NCBI RefSeq assembly: GCF_050717535.1
Contig: NZ_JBOITM010000071.1
Coordinates: 43,401 to 107,400 of the forward strand
Origin: Clostridium_AD sp050717535
GTDB lineage: Bacteria; Bacillota; Clostridia; Clostridiales; Clostridiaceae
DNA length: 64,000 bases
Direction: 5' to 3'
Part shown: piece after piece, positions 24,232 to 34,156 of the stretch
Position numbering within the stretch: the stretch's first letter is position 1
Layout of the letters: every line of letters starts with the position of its first letter
Translations under genes and position numbers: made by a program
Notes under the pieces: model-generated
Databases searched by the model: none
Told to the model about the DNA's origin: nothing
Seen by the model: only the letters and a program-made list of their open reading frames with translations

Positions 24232-25173
24232 ATGGCATTATCTACAAATATAATTAACAATACTTTGTTAAATCAATATGCTTCACAAATAAAAAATAAT
24301 AATACAATTTCTGATGATAGCACAGTGGATTTTCAGAATGAAAAAGCAATGCAAGAATTAGCATTTCAAACAATGCTTATTCAAATGATGGATAGCTCAG
24401 GTAATTCTATGATGGCAGAGCTTATGTCAACTGCGCTATCAAAGGAAAATTCTCCTAATTTAGATGATTCACTGAGTTCTATGAGTAATTTTAATGCAAA
24501 TATGAGGGGTGCGGCATTATCATTAAATAGTGGTAGCCAAAGCGCGGATAATAAATTAAACAGCTTTGGGTCAACATCTGCTAAATATGAATCTAATGGC
24601 GATCCGGGTTCGATAAGTAATACATCAGGTGATTATGGTGGAAAGTCATATGGTGCATGGCAATTTTCCTCTAAGACAGGTTCTTTAGATTCCTTTGTTA
24701 AGTCACTACAAAAGAAAGATAATCAAATTTATTCAAAACTATCAGAAGCTAAAGCTAAAGATGGTAATAGATTTGGCACGAATTTCGATACGGCATGGAC
24801 TAGCATTGCACTAGCTGATAAAGATAATTTCTTAAAGCTGCAGCAAGGTTGTGTTAAAGAAAATTATTATGATATAGCAGCACAAGCATTAAAATCAAAA
24901 TATGGTTTTGATATAAGCAAAAAAAGTGATGCTTTGAAGGAGAGTTTATATTCTACAGTAGTTCAGCATGGTGTAGGAGGAACTTTATCTGTTTTCTCAA
25001 AACTTAATTTAAATAATAGTGACGGTAATATCATAAATGATTTATATAATGAACGTCAAAAGGTTGATGTTTATTTTAGAAGTAGTTCTTCACAGGTAAA
25101 ACAGAGTGTGTATAATAGATTTACTAATGAAAAGCAAGATATGCTTAATATGTTAAATGGAGTAAATGTTTAA
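24232..25173 (+). CDS. Lysozyme-like protein with FlgJ-like N-terminus
   Basis: A 313-residue protein; ATG at 24232 with GGGTGAT as SD (the GTG at 24223 lies inside it). The first 60 residues (EKAMQELAFQTMLIQMM) resemble the N-terminal segment of flagellar FlgJ. After a Ser/Asn-rich linker comes a globular domain from about residue 118: SAKYESNGDPGSISNTSGDY and then GGKSYGAWQFSS, with a possible catalytic Glu in YES, like lysozyme/transglycosylase-type domains in phage tail and Clostridium proteins (from memory). No standard signal peptide is present, so export would need another route. Function is tentative. Confidence 0.55.
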   Translation: MALSTNIINNTLLNQYASQIKNNNTISDDSTVDFQNEKAMQELAFQTMLIQMMDSSGNSMMAELMSTALSKENSPNLDDSLSSMSNFNANMRGAALSLNSGSQSADNKLNSFGSTSAKYESNGDPGSISNTSGDYGGKSYGAWQFSSKTGSLDSFVKSLQKKDNQIYSKLSEAKAKDGNRFGTNFDTAWTSIALADKDNFLKLQQGCVKENYYDIAAQALKSKYGFDISKKSDALKESLYSTVVQHGVGGTLSVFSKLNLNNSDGNIINDLYNERQKVDVYFRSSSSQVKQSVYNRFTNEKQDMLNMLNGVNV

Positions 25174-25200
25174 TTAATTCATAACCAATAAATGTGTAAA

Positions 25201-25234
25201 AAATCCAGTAGAATTTATTCTACTGGATTTTTTT
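25201..25234 (+). terminator. Terminator after the lysozyme-like gene
   Basis: AATCCAGTAGAAT / ATTCTACTGGATT, perfect 13-bp stem with a 2-nt gap, followed by TTTTTT. It is the third hairpin in the window built on CAGTAGAAT. Confidence 0.9.
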
Positions 25235-25335
25235 TATTTAAAATAGTAAGTGAATACTTCCTTCAAAATAAAACATACTATTCACAACATGAAAAAAATA
25301 ATGTTTTGAAAAATAAATATTTAAGGTGGAGTAAA

Positions 25336-28300
25336 ATGAAAAAATTCACAAAACTAACTTCTATATTATTAGTAACTGGATTATTGCTAAATAACTCCAG
25401 TATCAGTGCACAAAGTGCACAAGTTACAAGAACTGTGCAAGGTGAAAAGCTAAAACTATCCAATTATATTTCTACTACAAACCATGTGAACATCTTTAAA
25501 ATAGGCGAAAGTATATCAGGATTTAAGCTAGAATCTAAAAAATGGATTGAAGACATACATTCTACGGCCATGATATTTAAACATGTCAAAAGTGGAGCTA
25601 AACTTATTTATTTACAGAATGAGGATGAAAACAAGGTATTTTCAATAAGTTTTCGTACACCAGTTGAGGATAATACTGGTGTTAATCATATTATTGAACA
25701 TTCTGTTTTGTGTGGCTCAGAGAAATATCCCGTTAAAGATCCATTTCTTATTATGACTAAACAATCATTGAGCACGTTTCTAAATGCATTTACAGGTCCG
25801 GATTTTACAATGTATCCAGTAGCAAGTAAAAATAATAAGGATTTTCAAAATTTGATGAGTGTGTATTTGGATGCAGTGTTTTATCCTAATATTTCTAAAG
25901 ATCCTAGAATACTTATGCAGGAAGGCTGGCATTATGAAATTGTTAAGGAAACAGGAGAATTAAAGTATAACGGAATTGTATATAACGAAATGAAAGGTGC
26001 AACTTCTTCACCACAAGTAATACTAGCCAATACTATCAATAAATCTCTTTTTAAGGACAATTTATATAATTTTGAATCAGGTGGTAATCCGGAAAATATT
26101 CCTGAATTAAGTTATGATAAATTTCTAGAGACCTATAAAAAATATTATGTTGCATCAAATAGCTCTTTATATCTGTATGGAAAATTAGATATTCAAAACA
26201 CCTTAAAATTTATAAATGACAACTATCTATGTAAACTAAAAAATACCTTTGTTGATAGCGAGATTAAATCACAAAAGGCTTATAAACCTGCGGTAGAAAA
26301 AGTAGAAATATATCCTGTAGCAAAAGAAGCAAGTACTAAAAATATGGCTTATTTATCATCAAATTATGTTATTGATAAAGGAACAGATGTTGAGAAAGTT
26401 TTAGCATTTCAAATGTTGCAAGCAATTCTTTTAAATACTGAGGCTTCACCTTTAAGAAAAGATTTACTGAAAAGCTGTATTGGAGGTAACGGGTATGCTA
26501 GTTTTAATACATCAACAATGCAACCAACTTTCAGTATAATTACCACAAATGCAAATGAGGCAGAAAAATATAAATTTAAAAATGTTGTTGAGACTTCACT
26601 AAAGCGAATAGTGAAAGAAGGGTTTGATAGTGAATTAGTAAATTCAGTATTTACTGCTGTGGAATTGAGTTTGCGCATAGAAAATTCTGATGCTAATAGA
26701 GGAATGAACTATATGTCTACTGCTATGTCAACTTGGAATTATGATATAAATCCTACAGAATATTTAGAGATTACTCCCGCACTTAAAAAAATAAAAGCCA
26801 AGATGTCTCATAGATATTTTGAAAAACTAATACAAAAATATCTGTTGGACAACAAACATAATTCATTAGTTGTTTTAATACCTTTTAATGGATTGAATGA
26901 AAAAAAAGAAGAAATGCTAAAGAGCAAACTTGCAACTTATAAATTATCATTAACAGACAGTGAGTTGGCTAAAATAAAAAGTGACACAGAAGAGTTGAAA
27001 AAGTGGCAGGACACAGCAGATTCAAGAGAAAACTTAGCAAAGGTGCCAACACTTTTGCGGGAAGATTTAAATTTAAAGGCAGAAGAAATTCCAACGGTAG
27101 AAAAATCAGAAAATGGTATAAAAATATTGTATCATCCTATTTTTACTGATGGCATAACGTACTCAAACCTATATTTTGATAGTTCAGTGGTGCCTCAAAA
27201 TAAAATATTATATTTAAAACTACTTGCTAGTATTTTAGGAAATGTAAAAACTGAAAAATATAATCTTATACAGCTTTCAAATGTGATGAGAGAAAATACC
27301 GGTGGTATTAGTTTTAATTCAACTCAATTTAAAAATAATAGGGATAGTAATGAATATCATCCTAAAATCAGTGTTTCAATGAGTAGCTTAAGTGTTAGGT
27401 TGCCTCAAGCTTTGGAACTTTTAGATGAAATAATTAATCATAGTGTTTTTGATGATGAAGTCCGAATGAAGGGACTAATTAAAATGCTAAGAGTAAATTA
27501 TGAATCTATGATTGTTAATGGGGAAAATAGTTTTGCAGTAGAGCATGCATTATCTTATTTATCAGATAGTGGTAAGTATAATGATTTGGGGTATTTACCC
27601 TATTACAATTTTATTTGTGATTTAGACGATAATTTTGAAGTTAGATTTGATGATGTAGTAAAAAATTTAAAGAGTATTAAAGAAATGGTATTTAACAAAA
27701 AAGGATTAGTTGTAAGTTATACTGGTGATGAAAAAAATTATGATAATTTTACTCATAGTTTTAATTTATTTTCAAAAAGAATAGGAGATAAAGAATTCTT
27801 GTCTGAGAAATATAAATTTGATTTTACAAAAAAAAATGAAGCTTTTGTTGTTCCTTCTCAAGTACAATACGTTGTGAAGGCTGGAGGCTTTAAAAATGCA
27901 GGCTTCAATTATAATGGAAAAATGAAAGTTGTAGAAAATATTATAAATAGTGATTATTTATGGAAGGAACTTAGAGTTAAAGGTGGTGCATATGGGGGAG
28001 CTATGAGTTTTACAAAGTATGAAGTATTATTTTACTCATATCGTGATCCGAATTTAAAGGAGACCTTAAATATATTTGATGGAGTTGTAAAATTTTTAAA
28101 AAATTTCAAAGCAAGCGATAAAGAAATGACTAATTATATAATAGGAACAATAGGAGGAATGGATTATTTAAGAACACCATATTATAGCGGTTTAATAGCG
28201 GATAATATGTATTTTTCAGGTATAACTCAAGATGATATTCAGAAGATACGAGATGAAGTGTTATCTACAAATGCTGAGGATATAAGAAATTCAGCCGATA

Positions 28301-28416
28301 TGCTAGAGGTAGCGCTAAAACAAAACACACATTGTGTTGTTGGTAGCGCATCTAAAGTTAATGAAAACAGTGATTTGTTTGATAATATTATAGTACCAAT
28401 AAATAATCCTAAATAG
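25336..28416 (+). CDS. Secreted M16C zinc metalloprotease (insulinase/PreP family)
   Basis: A 1026-residue protein; ATG at 25336 after AGGTGGAG. The ORF reads open further upstream through the preceding terminator, but that part is not coding. A signal peptide is clear (MKKFTKLTSILLVTGLLL, then SISAQ). The inverted zinc motif HIIEH is at about residues 118-122, in NHIIEHSVLCGSEKYPVKDP, with the third ligand region NEMKG near 217. This is the M16C layout of presequence proteases, which degrade unfolded peptides in a closed chamber. Secretion suggests extracellular peptide breakdown. Confidence 0.88.
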   Translation: MKKFTKLTSILLVTGLLLNNSSISAQSAQVTRTVQGEKLKLSNYISTTNHVNIFKIGESISGFKLESKKWIEDIHSTAMIFKHVKSGAKLIYLQNEDENKVFSISFRTPVEDNTGVNHIIEHSVLCGSEKYPVKDPFLIMTKQSLSTFLNAFTGPDFTMYPVASKNNKDFQNLMSVYLDAVFYPNISKDPRILMQEGWHYEIVKETGELKYNGIVYNEMKGATSSPQVILANTINKSLFKDNLYNFESGGNPENIPELSYDKFLETYKKYYVASNSSLYLYGKLDIQNTLKFINDNYLCKLKNTFVDSEIKSQKAYKPAVEKVEIYPVAKEASTKNMAYLSSNYVIDKGTDVEKVLAFQMLQAILLNTEASPLRKDLLKSCIGGNGYASFNTSTMQPTFSIITTNANEAEKYKFKNVVETSLKRIVKEGFDSELVNSVFTAVELSLRIENSDANRGMNYMSTAMSTWNYDINPTEYLEITPALKKIKAKMSHRYFEKLIQKYLLDNKHNSLVVLIPFNGLNEKKEEMLKSKLATYKLSLTDSELAKIKSDTEELKKWQDTADSRENLAKVPTLLREDLNLKAEEIPTVEKSENGIKILYHPIFTDGITYSNLYFDSSVVPQNKILYLKLLASILGNVKTEKYNLIQLSNVMRENTGGISFNSTQFKNNRDSNEYHPKISVSMSSLSVRLPQALELLDEIINHSVFDDEVRMKGLIKMLRVNYESMIVNGENSFAVEHALSYLSDSGKYNDLGYLPYYNFICDLDDNFEVRFDDVVKNLKSIKEMVFNKKGLVVSYTGDEKNYDNFTHSFNLFSKRIGDKEFLSEKYKFDFTKKNEAFVVPSQVQYVVKAGGFKNAGFNYNGKMKVVENIINSDYLWKELRVKGGAYGGAMSFTKYEVLFYSYRDPNLKETLNIFDGVVKFLKNFKASDKEMTNYIIGTIGGMDYLRTPYYSGLIADNMYFSGITQDDIQKIRDEVLSTNAEDIRNSADMLEVALKQNTHCVVGSASKVNENSDLFDNIIVPINNPK

Positions 28417-28545
28417 CAATATTTATGAAAGTTATAAAAGGAAGCACACAATATATTTAAAAACTAATTATGGCACTATAGAATATGCAAATGATATGTT
28501 ATAATGTCAATAACTAGATATTTGCAATGAGGGAAGTGTCATAAG

Positions 28546-31500
28546 ATGGATTTAATTAACAATAGATATAGGGTAATCACAAAGTTGAGTCAAGATAGGA
28601 TTAAATCTTCCTATCTTGTTTCTGATGTTATAAATAATCATGAAAAAATGCAGTTGAATATTATTAATTCTGAATTTGCATCAGAGTATCTGATAGATTT
28701 TTATTCATCTGAGTTTACAACACTTACAAGTATAAACCATGTAAATATAAGTAGCGTGTTTGACTTTGGATTGGTTCACACTATTGATAATAAAAAGACT
28801 AGCAGAAGTGAGTACTTCTATACAAATGATTATATAGAGAATACTGTGGAGCTACATGAGTTGACTTATAATTTAAATGAAAATGAAATTTTGAATATAT
28901 TTATGCAACTATGCTATGTAATGAATTATTTACATATTAGAGGTTTTGTTTATGGTGAACTAAATACTAACAATATAATGATTTCTGAGGTGGATAATAA
29001 TCACAAGGTTATTCTTGTAGATTTACCAACTATAGAAATTGAAAAGCCAGACTATAGTCGTAATAAAGTAGGCCAACTTAACTTTAAATCTCCTGAGCAA
29101 ATGATTGATAATAAACCAACAATAGTAGGAGATATATATTCAATGGGAATAGTTCTTCTTGCACTTTGTAAAATTGATGTACATCAAAAATTTGATATAT
29201 ATCAAAGCATTATGAAACTGGAAAATACAATTAAAAATAAATATAAAAATTGTCCTGAAACATTGGGATTTTACAAGAACGCAATAACAATTATAAAAAA
29301 GATGACAGAACAAAATTTAAAGTATCGCTATAGTACAATAAATGAAATAGTGGAACACATTAACAAACTTTTCAATACTAAATATAGCGCTTATATAATT
29401 GAAAATATTGAAAAGTTGAATTTCAATACAAAAATAGTAGGTAGAAGTACTCAAATTAACGAAATAATAAGTGCTTATGAGAACTTAAGTGCTCCAAGTA
29501 CTTTAAATAAAATTATTCTTGTTCATGGTGAGCAGGGAATTGGTAAAACCAGACTCTTAAAAGAAATTGAACATTTGCTTTATATTAAAAAAGCTAATGT
29601 ATATTCTAGCTTTGCCATAGAAAATTTTCAAGGTAAAAGTAATAAGGCATTTGTAGATATATTAAAAAAAATAGTATATATGTGTGATGAAGAAATAGTG
29701 AAAAGGTATCAAAGTGAATTAATAAAATTTATTCCGGAACTTGGTCTGGAAAATAATATTGTAGCATCGGAATCTTTAGTAGGCGAAAAAGAAAAGTACA
29801 GGTTAATTAGTAGAATATATAGCTTTGTTGAAGAGGCAATGTATAATAAACCTACTATTTTTATAATTGATAATGCTCATTGTTTAGATGAATTTTCATT
29901 GGAACTTTTAGAATATGTAAATGTGCAAAAGCAAAATGAGCAAAATATAATGATCGTTTTATCTTATAGTACTGGTGATTACTTTGAAAACAATAAGCAT
30001 CAGCAATTATTAAATAAAAATTCTAACAATTTGAATCTCTATTTAAACAATTTAAATAATGAAGAAACTGCTATTATGCTTAAACAAATACTTAGTATGC
30101 CTAAAGTTCCTAGTAAATTTGGCAAAATAATTTATGCTAAAACTTATGGAAATCCACTATTTGTGGAAGAAACACTAAAAGAGTTCGTAGCTAAAAAAAT
30201 TATTTGCATAAACAAAAATAATGGAAAGTGGCAAACTCCTTTTGAAACCTTTGATGAAATGCCAATTGCCATAACAATGGAACAAGCACTATTGAATCAA
30301 ATAAAGGAAATTAGTAGTGAAAGCTATGAAATTTTAAGTACTATAGCTATCTTTAATACTGCTGTTTCAATTGAAGTTATTGAAAAACTTTTTATTGGCA
30401 CTGAAAAGAAGATAGAAATTTATATTGAGAAACTGTGTTCTAAAGGAATACTTATTAAAAAAATTGAAGATATGGGGTTTGTTTTTGATTTTAATAATAA
30501 GGTGCTTAAAAATCTAATATATAATAGGCTAAGTGAAGATGAGCAGAAAGTTAAACATGAGATTGCAGCTTCTGTTCTAGAAAGTTTATTTGAAAATGAG
30601 GGTAGAGACAATAAAGAAGAGCTTATATATCATTTAGAAAAAGCTAAGGACAAGCATAGAGTTGTGAAATATTGTATAGAAGTTGCAGAAAAAATGAAAT
30701 CATTTAGAATAATGGATGAAGCCATTGCTAAGTATGAAAAAGCTTTTTCTATGTTATCCGATGATGAGGATCAAAATCAAAAGGTTGAGATTCTTATTCA
30801 GATAGGAGATATTTACTCAGATACAGCAAACTTATCAGGGGCACTAGAAACCTATAAAAAAACATATAGATATTCAACTAATTTAGTAGAAGAAAAACTT
30901 CAAGTTGATTGTGCTAATAAAATAGCATATATATGTATGATAAGAAACGAAGTAGAAAAAGCACTTGAATATATAAAAAAGGCTGAGAAACTATTGTTAA
31001 ATATGAAATATATGGAGGGCTACCTTGAAAATAAGAGGATTCTTGCCAACATATATACTGCAAAACAGGAATATGATAAAGCTTATGAAATATGTACTAA
31101 ATGTATAGAAAAATGTGGCGATAATTATATAAAGTACAAAGGACTTATGTACAATAATCTTGGAATTATATATAAGGAAACTTCTAGAGTGGTTGAAGCT
31201 CTTGAGTGTTATAGAAAAGGACTCGTGTATTTTGAAGAAATAAATTACCTGGAAGGCATGAGTCGTTGTTTAAATAATCTTGGAGTAATTTATGGAGATC
31301 ATTATCAAGACAACGAAGCAGCTATTGGTTATTATAATAAACTTTTATCAATTTGCCAGGAAAATAATATTGTGGAATTAGAGTTAATTGCTTTAGTTAA
31401 TTTAGCAACTTGTTACTGCGATAAGTTTAATTATAATACCTCATTGAAATATTTTAAAGACGTGCTTGAAAAGTCGAAAAGTATGGAATTTGAAAGTAAT

Positions 31501-33987
31501 ATATTTTATATTTACAATTACATTTCTTATGTTTCTTTAAAAATGGGAAATAACAAGGATGCTTATGAATATTATTTACTAGCACAAAAGGAGTTAGAAC
31601 AATATCCTATTCAAGGTAAAGATATTTCTATATATTATCAAATGGGAGCAGAACTTTATTATGGCATAGGGAATATTGAAAAGGCTTACGATTTAATTAA
31701 AAAAGCCCTAGATATATATAATAATAATGGTACAACTCAAGATAATAATAGTGGATTATTATTGTTTATATTAGAAATTCATAGATTAGAAAGAATAGAG
31801 GATGTAACTGAAAGTATTCAAAATATAATGGCGCTAATTAATGGAAATAAGAATAATACAAATAAAGCTAATGCATTATATGAAATTTGCATTGCGTTGT
31901 ATGAAAGTGGATATGTGCACCAAGCTACTGATTTATTTGAAGCCCATGCTTTCAAAAGTGAAGATATTTTAGTTGAAGTGGTGAATATTAAAAGATTATA
32001 TTTAGAGGGACTAATATATTGTGATAAAAGGAAGATAGACAGCTTAGCGCTAGCTTTGGATTTATCTAAAAAAGTTAAGAATAAATATTTTCAATGGAGA
32101 ATATGTAGTGCAATTGGAGACTATTATTTTATTAATCAAGATTATTTTTATGCAGTAAACTATTACTTTGAAGCTTGTGAGATAATTAAAAATTGTACAT
32201 TACAATTGCCAGAGCGGTTAAGAATAAATTATATTAATGCTTATAATATGATGGGGCCCTTTAACATGATTAAAGGAATGAGTAAGACTAATGCACGTAA
32301 CAAAACTTCCAATTTTGTAGAGGATAAAATTAAAATTTCAAACAATGATGACTTAGCAATACTATTTAAGTACACAGCATTTAATAAAATATTAAATAGT
32401 AAAAGTTTTGTTGAGTCTGCTCAAAAAATATACAGTGCCATTTTGCCAGAGGGGATTCACAATATAAACGATATAATTACTAATATGTGTGAGGATCCAC
32501 TTCAAACATTAGACGTGATTACAAAACTTATTTCAAGTATAGTGCTATCTACTAGGAGTGTAATTATTTCTGAGTCAAATGATAATGAATGCTCAGTTGT
32601 TGCTTCTAGTGATGGGAATCATGATATAGGGGACATAAAATTAATACTGCAAAGAGTACGGGAAACTAAGAATTCTGTATTAGTTAGTAACACGTTTAAT
32701 AGTACAAAAAATGTTGAATTAAGATTTATACCAAGTGGTATGAAATCTATAATGTGTATACCTATTGTAAGGAAGGAACATTGCTATACAGAAAATTCTA
32801 AGGGCCCAGTTAAAAGAGACAATGAACCATTTCAAATAGAAAATATAAAAGGCTATTTGTATATGGAGTCTGAAAGAGTACTAAATAATTTTAATGAAGT
32901 GAGTTTGAATAAATGTTTAGACTTAACTTCATTTATAAGTTTTATTATGGAAAACTATTTACTTAAAATCAGTTCTTCTATCGACAAACTAACTGGGACT
33001 TTGACAAGGCGTTTCCTGGAGGAAGCACTATCAGATAATGTAGAAAAGGCCAGTGGGGCTACTGGTGTGTTTTCTATAATCATGTTTGATTTGGATAATT
33101 TCAAAGGAGTTAACGACAGGTTTGGACATCAAACAGGAGATCAGGTACTTCGAGATGTTTGCAAAATTGTTATGGACTCAATTAGAAAGATAGATGTGTG
33201 CGGACGATATGGTGGGGAAGAATTTATAGTTATTTTACCTGGAACTGATGTGAATATCGCAAGTGGTATTGCGGAAAGAATAAGACAAAACATTGAGAAT
33301 AAAAAAATACTAGGATCTAAAAGGGAACTAACTATAAGCATGGGTATTGCTACTTATCCTAGTCATGGAAAATGGAAACAAGAATTGGTAGAAAAAGCTG
33401 ACCAAGCATTATATGTGGCTAAGGCAAATGGTAAGAATAGATGCCAAATCTGGGAAGACAAGTTTTTAGGTAAGGCAAAGGGTACTAATAAACTGTCTGG
33501 AATAGTATCAGGGAATGTAGTTCAAGATTCAAGAAATGTACTAGCCATGGTAGAACTAATTGAAATTATTAAGGCGGAGTCAGATTTAGAAACCAAAATA
33601 TTCAATGCACTTGGAAGAATAATTGAAACCACTGAAGCCCAAAATGGTATGTTTTTTATTGTTAATGAAAATGAAATTTGTGAAAAGTTTGGGAGAAAAA
33701 TTTTCAAGGAAAATTGGACTTCAGTTAAAGGCTATAGTGGAGATATCATAAGGTCTGTAATTAAAGATAAGCAAGGTAAATGTTTAATAGATTGGGACTC
33801 TATAATAGACTATGATTTAGTAACTGGGATGCCCAATTGGAATTCTGTTTTAGCCATTCCTATAATTAAATCAGGGGTTGTTCGTGGAATACTTTATTTA
33901 ACTGCTCCTATTAAAAATAAGGAATTTAAGTTTGAAGATTTAAACTTTGTGAATACTTTGGGACAGTTATTAGTAGGGATGCTGTAG
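28546..33987 (+). CDS. Pseudokinase-AAA ATPase-TPR-GAF-GGDEF-GAF signalling protein
   Basis: An 1813-residue cytosolic protein. Residues about 10-275 form a protein kinase fold whose catalytic loop is YGELNTNN (about 136-143) where HRDLKPEN is expected, with DLP in place of DFG and no clear VAIK lysine, so it is a likely pseudokinase. An AAA/STAND-type ATPase follows (GEQGIGKT, about 328-335; Walker B-like IFIIDNAH), then about 550 residues of TPR-like helices, a GAF-like region, a diguanylate cyclase domain with GGEEF (1556-1560) and an upstream RxxD I-site (R1547-D1550), and a final GAF-like region. It probably makes c-di-GMP under control of ligand and ATP-driven assembly. Confidence 0.85.
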   Translation: MDLINNRYRVITKLSQDRIKSSYLVSDVINNHEKMQLNIINSEFASEYLIDFYSSEFTTLTSINHVNISSVFDFGLVHTIDNKKTSRSEYFYTNDYIENTVELHELTYNLNENEILNIFMQLCYVMNYLHIRGFVYGELNTNNIMISEVDNNHKVILVDLPTIEIEKPDYSRNKVGQLNFKSPEQMIDNKPTIVGDIYSMGIVLLALCKIDVHQKFDIYQSIMKLENTIKNKYKNCPETLGFYKNAITIIKKMTEQNLKYRYSTINEIVEHINKLFNTKYSAYIIENIEKLNFNTKIVGRSTQINEIISAYENLSAPSTLNKIILVHGEQGIGKTRLLKEIEHLLYIKKANVYSSFAIENFQGKSNKAFVDILKKIVYMCDEEIVKRYQSELIKFIPELGLENNIVASESLVGEKEKYRLISRIYSFVEEAMYNKPTIFIIDNAHCLDEFSLELLEYVNVQKQNEQNIMIVLSYSTGDYFENNKHQQLLNKNSNNLNLYLNNLNNEETAIMLKQILSMPKVPSKFGKIIYAKTYGNPLFVEETLKEFVAKKIICINKNNGKWQTPFETFDEMPIAITMEQALLNQIKEISSESYEILSTIAIFNTAVSIEVIEKLFIGTEKKIEIYIEKLCSKGILIKKIEDMGFVFDFNNKVLKNLIYNRLSEDEQKVKHEIAASVLESLFENEGRDNKEELIYHLEKAKDKHRVVKYCIEVAEKMKSFRIMDEAIAKYEKAFSMLSDDEDQNQKVEILIQIGDIYSDTANLSGALETYKKTYRYSTNLVEEKLQVDCANKIAYICMIRNEVEKALEYIKKAEKLLLNMKYMEGYLENKRILANIYTAKQEYDKAYEICTKCIEKCGDNYIKYKGLMYNNLGIIYKETSRVVEALECYRKGLVYFEEINYLEGMSRCLNNLGVIYGDHYQDNEAAIGYYNKLLSICQENNIVELELIALVNLATCYCDKFNYNTSLKYFKDVLEKSKSMEFESNIFYIYNYISYVSLKMGNNKDAYEYYLLAQKELEQYPIQGKDISIYYQMGAELYYGIGNIEKAYDLIKKALDIYNNNGTTQDNNSGLLLFILEIHRLERIEDVTESIQNIMALINGNKNNTNKANALYEICIALYESGYVHQATDLFEAHAFKSEDILVEVVNIKRLYLEGLIYCDKRKIDSLALALDLSKKVKNKYFQWRICSAIGDYYFINQDYFYAVNYYFEACEIIKNCTLQLPERLRINYINAYNMMGPFNMIKGMSKTNARNKTSNFVEDKIKISNNDDLAILFKYTAFNKILNSKSFVESAQKIYSAILPEGIHNINDIITNMCEDPLQTLDVITKLISSIVLSTRSVIISESNDNECSVVASSDGNHDIGDIKLILQRVRETKNSVLVSNTFNSTKNVELRFIPSGMKSIMCIPIVRKEHCYTENSKGPVKRDNEPFQIENIKGYLYMESERVLNNFNEVSLNKCLDLTSFISFIMENYLLKISSSIDKLTGTLTRRFLEEALSDNVEKASGATGVFSIIMFDLDNFKGVNDRFGHQTGDQVLRDVCKIVMDSIRKIDVCGRYGGEEFIVILPGTDVNIASGIAERIRQNIENKKILGSKRELTISMGIATYPSHGKWKQELVEKADQALYVAKANGKNRCQIWEDKFLGKAKGTNKLSGIVSGNVVQDSRNVLAMVELIEIIKAESDLETKIFNALGRIIETTEAQNGMFFIVNENEICEKFGRKIFKENWTSVKGYSGDIIRSVIKDKQGKCLIDWDSIIDYDLVTGMPNWNSVLAIPIIKSGVVRGILYLTAPIKNKEFKFEDLNFVNTLGQLLVGML

Positions 33988-34062
33988 TATGTATAGTTTT
34001 TAATATTTAAAAATGGTTTATTTAGATGATTTCAGTTGTGATAGCCATTTAGGAAAGAATAT

Positions 34063-34093
34063 AGAACGCAAGTTTTATGTTCTTTCTTTTTTT
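34063..34093 (+). terminator. Weak terminator after the GGDEF gene
   Basis: Short stem AGAAC / GTTCT (with extra AAAG/CTTTC pairing outside) followed by TTTCTTTTTTT. Confidence 0.45.
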
Positions 34094-34094
34094 A

Positions 34095-34103
34095 TGGTAT
34101 AAT
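34095..34103 (+). promoter_or_regulatory. Extended -10 promoter of the SNF2 gene
   Basis: TGGTATAAT, an extended -10 element, 54 bp before the SNF2 start; the -35 side is weak. Confidence 0.5.
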
Positions 34104-34156
34104 TAAAGGATTATAAAATTTAAATAATTATAAAATTTAAATGCTAAGGAGAAAAT

